NCBI GenBank assembly: GCA_030592605.1
Contig: JAUVIT010000124.1
Location: forward strand, 1-6,169
Origin: Bacteroidota bacterium
GTDB taxonomy: Bacteria; Bacteroidota; Bacteroidia; Bacteroidales; GCA-2748055
Length of the DNA stretch: 6,169 nt
Reading direction: 5' to 3'
The notes below the pieces were generated by a model that was given only the letters and a program-made list of their open reading frames with translations, did not search any database and had not been told where the DNA came from. The translations under genes and the position numbers were made by a program. Positions 5,333 through 6,169 of the stretch are shown here, piece by piece (positions within the stretch are counted from its first letter, which is position 1; every line of letters starts with the position of its first letter).

Positions 5333-6169
5333 ATGGCAGGAAGCAAAGTTAAAATCTGGAAACAGGATCCCAGTGTTGAGAGCATTGGCATCCGCTCATC
5401 TTATATCTCAAGCGAAATTCAGAACGGTCCTGCGGATCAGGATATCATCCTGCAGGGCATGCCCCATGTGGTGGGTAACGCTGACAAGGATTATATTTTT
5501 TACCCGGAAGAGAATCCCCTTGAGTTTGATGCAGTCCATACATTCACCATTGTTCGCCAGGTACTTACCATGCTGAGACGGGCGCTGAACCGAATGGATA
5601 TTACACAGAACTTCAACTGGTTCTGGGGACCTGAACCCATCCAGGTTTACCCGAGAGCAGGCCTGGATGCAAATGCCTATTACAGCAGAAATGAGAAGGC
5701 CCTGCGCTTTTTCTATTTCCATCCTTCCGGAGATGAATCAAAGCCATTGATTTACACCTGTCGTTCCTTCGATATTGTGGCCCATGAGGTGGGTCATGCC
5801 GCACTGGATTCTCTTAAACCAGAGTTCCTGAGCTCTAGCTGGCATCCCGAAACCGGAGGCCTTCACGAATCCTTTGGAGACCTGACAGCCATGTTTACCA
5901 TGCTGGCCCAGATGGATGTTTGTGAAGCCATCATTGTGGAATCCAAGGCAAATCTTCATACCAAGACATTCTTCTCTGCCCTGGCGGAACAATTTGGGGA
6001 TGCATTTGGCCGTCCCATGGGCCTGAGAAATGCTGACAACGACCTTAAAATGAGCGATGTCTCCACGGAGGTTCACGATATCTCCAGGGTGTTCACCGGA
6101 GCCATTTATGATATACTGGCCGACTTCTTTGAACTATACCAGGATACCAGCTTATATGATCAGGCAGAA
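5333..6169 (+). CDS. Thermolysin-like (gluzincin) zinc metalloprotease, partial, no signal peptide
   Basis: The first 279 codons are present and the gene runs off the right edge. An in-frame TAG at 5318-5320 limits the start, and the ATG at 5333 is the first available. The zinc site HEVGH (151-155) is followed by GGLHESFGDLTAMF, giving a third ligand Glu179 and Asp183 in the ESxxD pattern of M4 thermolysin-type peptidases (24 residues from the second His; 20 in thermolysin). Further on, EVHDISRVFTGAIYDIL (247-263) resembles the M4 segment that carries the transition-state His, here His248. The upstream half (about 65-150) could correspond to the M4 N-terminal subdomain. Unlike typical M4 enzymes, it lacks a signal peptide and a propeptide: the protein begins MAGSKVKIWKQDPSVESIGI and is hydrophilic. 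It is therefore probably cytoplasmic or leaves by a non-Sec route, and its target is unknown. It is transcribed divergently from the amidohydrolase/transporter pair. Confidence 0.85.
   Translation, partial: MAGSKVKIWKQDPSVESIGIRSSYISSEIQNGPADQDIILQGMPHVVGNADKDYIFYPEENPLEFDAVHTFTIVRQVLTMLRRALNRMDITQNFNWFWGPEPIQVYPRAGLDANAYYSRNEKALRFFYFHPSGDESKPLIYTCRSFDIVAHEVGHAALDSLKPEFLSSSWHPETGGLHESFGDLTAMFTMLAQMDVCEAIIVESKANLHTKTFFSALAEQFGDAFGRPMGLRNADNDLKMSDVSTEVHDISRVFTGAIYDILADFFELYQDTSLYDQAE

Noticed and set aside
5408..6076. Minus-strand open frames opposite the metalloprotease
   Set aside because: The plus strand encodes clear zinc-protease motifs in a continuous frame; the antisense frames are Cys/His-rich shadows of it.

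Overview
The window most likely comes from a member of the Bacteroidota, perhaps a Marinilabiliales- or Bacteroidales-like environmental lineage. The evidence is indirect: gene starts mostly lack strong Shine-Dalgarno sequences, one promoter fits the Bacteroidota pattern (TTTG, 20-nt spacer, TAnnTTT-type -7 box), signal peptides end in the Ser-Gln or Ser-Gly-Cys style common in that phylum, and the protein families are typical of it. No marker gene is present, so the placement is an inference. Base composition looks even, and there is no transposase, integrase, tRNA, rRNA or CRISPR array.

Layout. Positions 1-107 (minus) hold the first 35 codons of a protein that runs off the left edge and resembles the start of FmdE-type proteins. 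After a 136-bp divergent spacer come three plus-strand genes: a DUF2007-like plus tandem universal-stress-protein fusion (244-1347), an uncharacterised 255-residue protein with an internal duplication (1358-2125), and a secreted SYLF/Ysc84-domain protein (2191-2709). These converge on a minus-strand pair, an exported NagA-like amidohydrolase lipoprotein (4008-5225) followed 8 nt later by an NRAMP-family membrane transporter (2758-3999). Divergent from the pair, and running off the right edge, is a thermolysin-like (gluzincin) zinc metalloprotease with no signal peptide (5333-6169).

How the genes may work together. The amidohydrolase/transporter pair is the most coherent unit. The hydrolase carries a lipoprotein signal, so it should act outside the cytoplasm, where GlcNAc-6-phosphate, the usual NagA substrate, is not expected. 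The transporter has the NRAMP fold signature but has lost both metal-ligand motifs (DPGN in TM1, MPH in TM6). One hypothesis is that the pair releases and imports a small non-metal solute. The 107-bp spacer between this pair and the protease contains an 11-bp direct repeat, a good Bacteroidota-type promoter and a perfect 16-bp palindrome that overlaps the -7 box. That is a plausible regulatory hub for one or both divergent units.

Nothing in the window amounts to a clear new defence or mobile system. The points of interest are divergent enzyme/transporter families and the divergent regulatory spacer.
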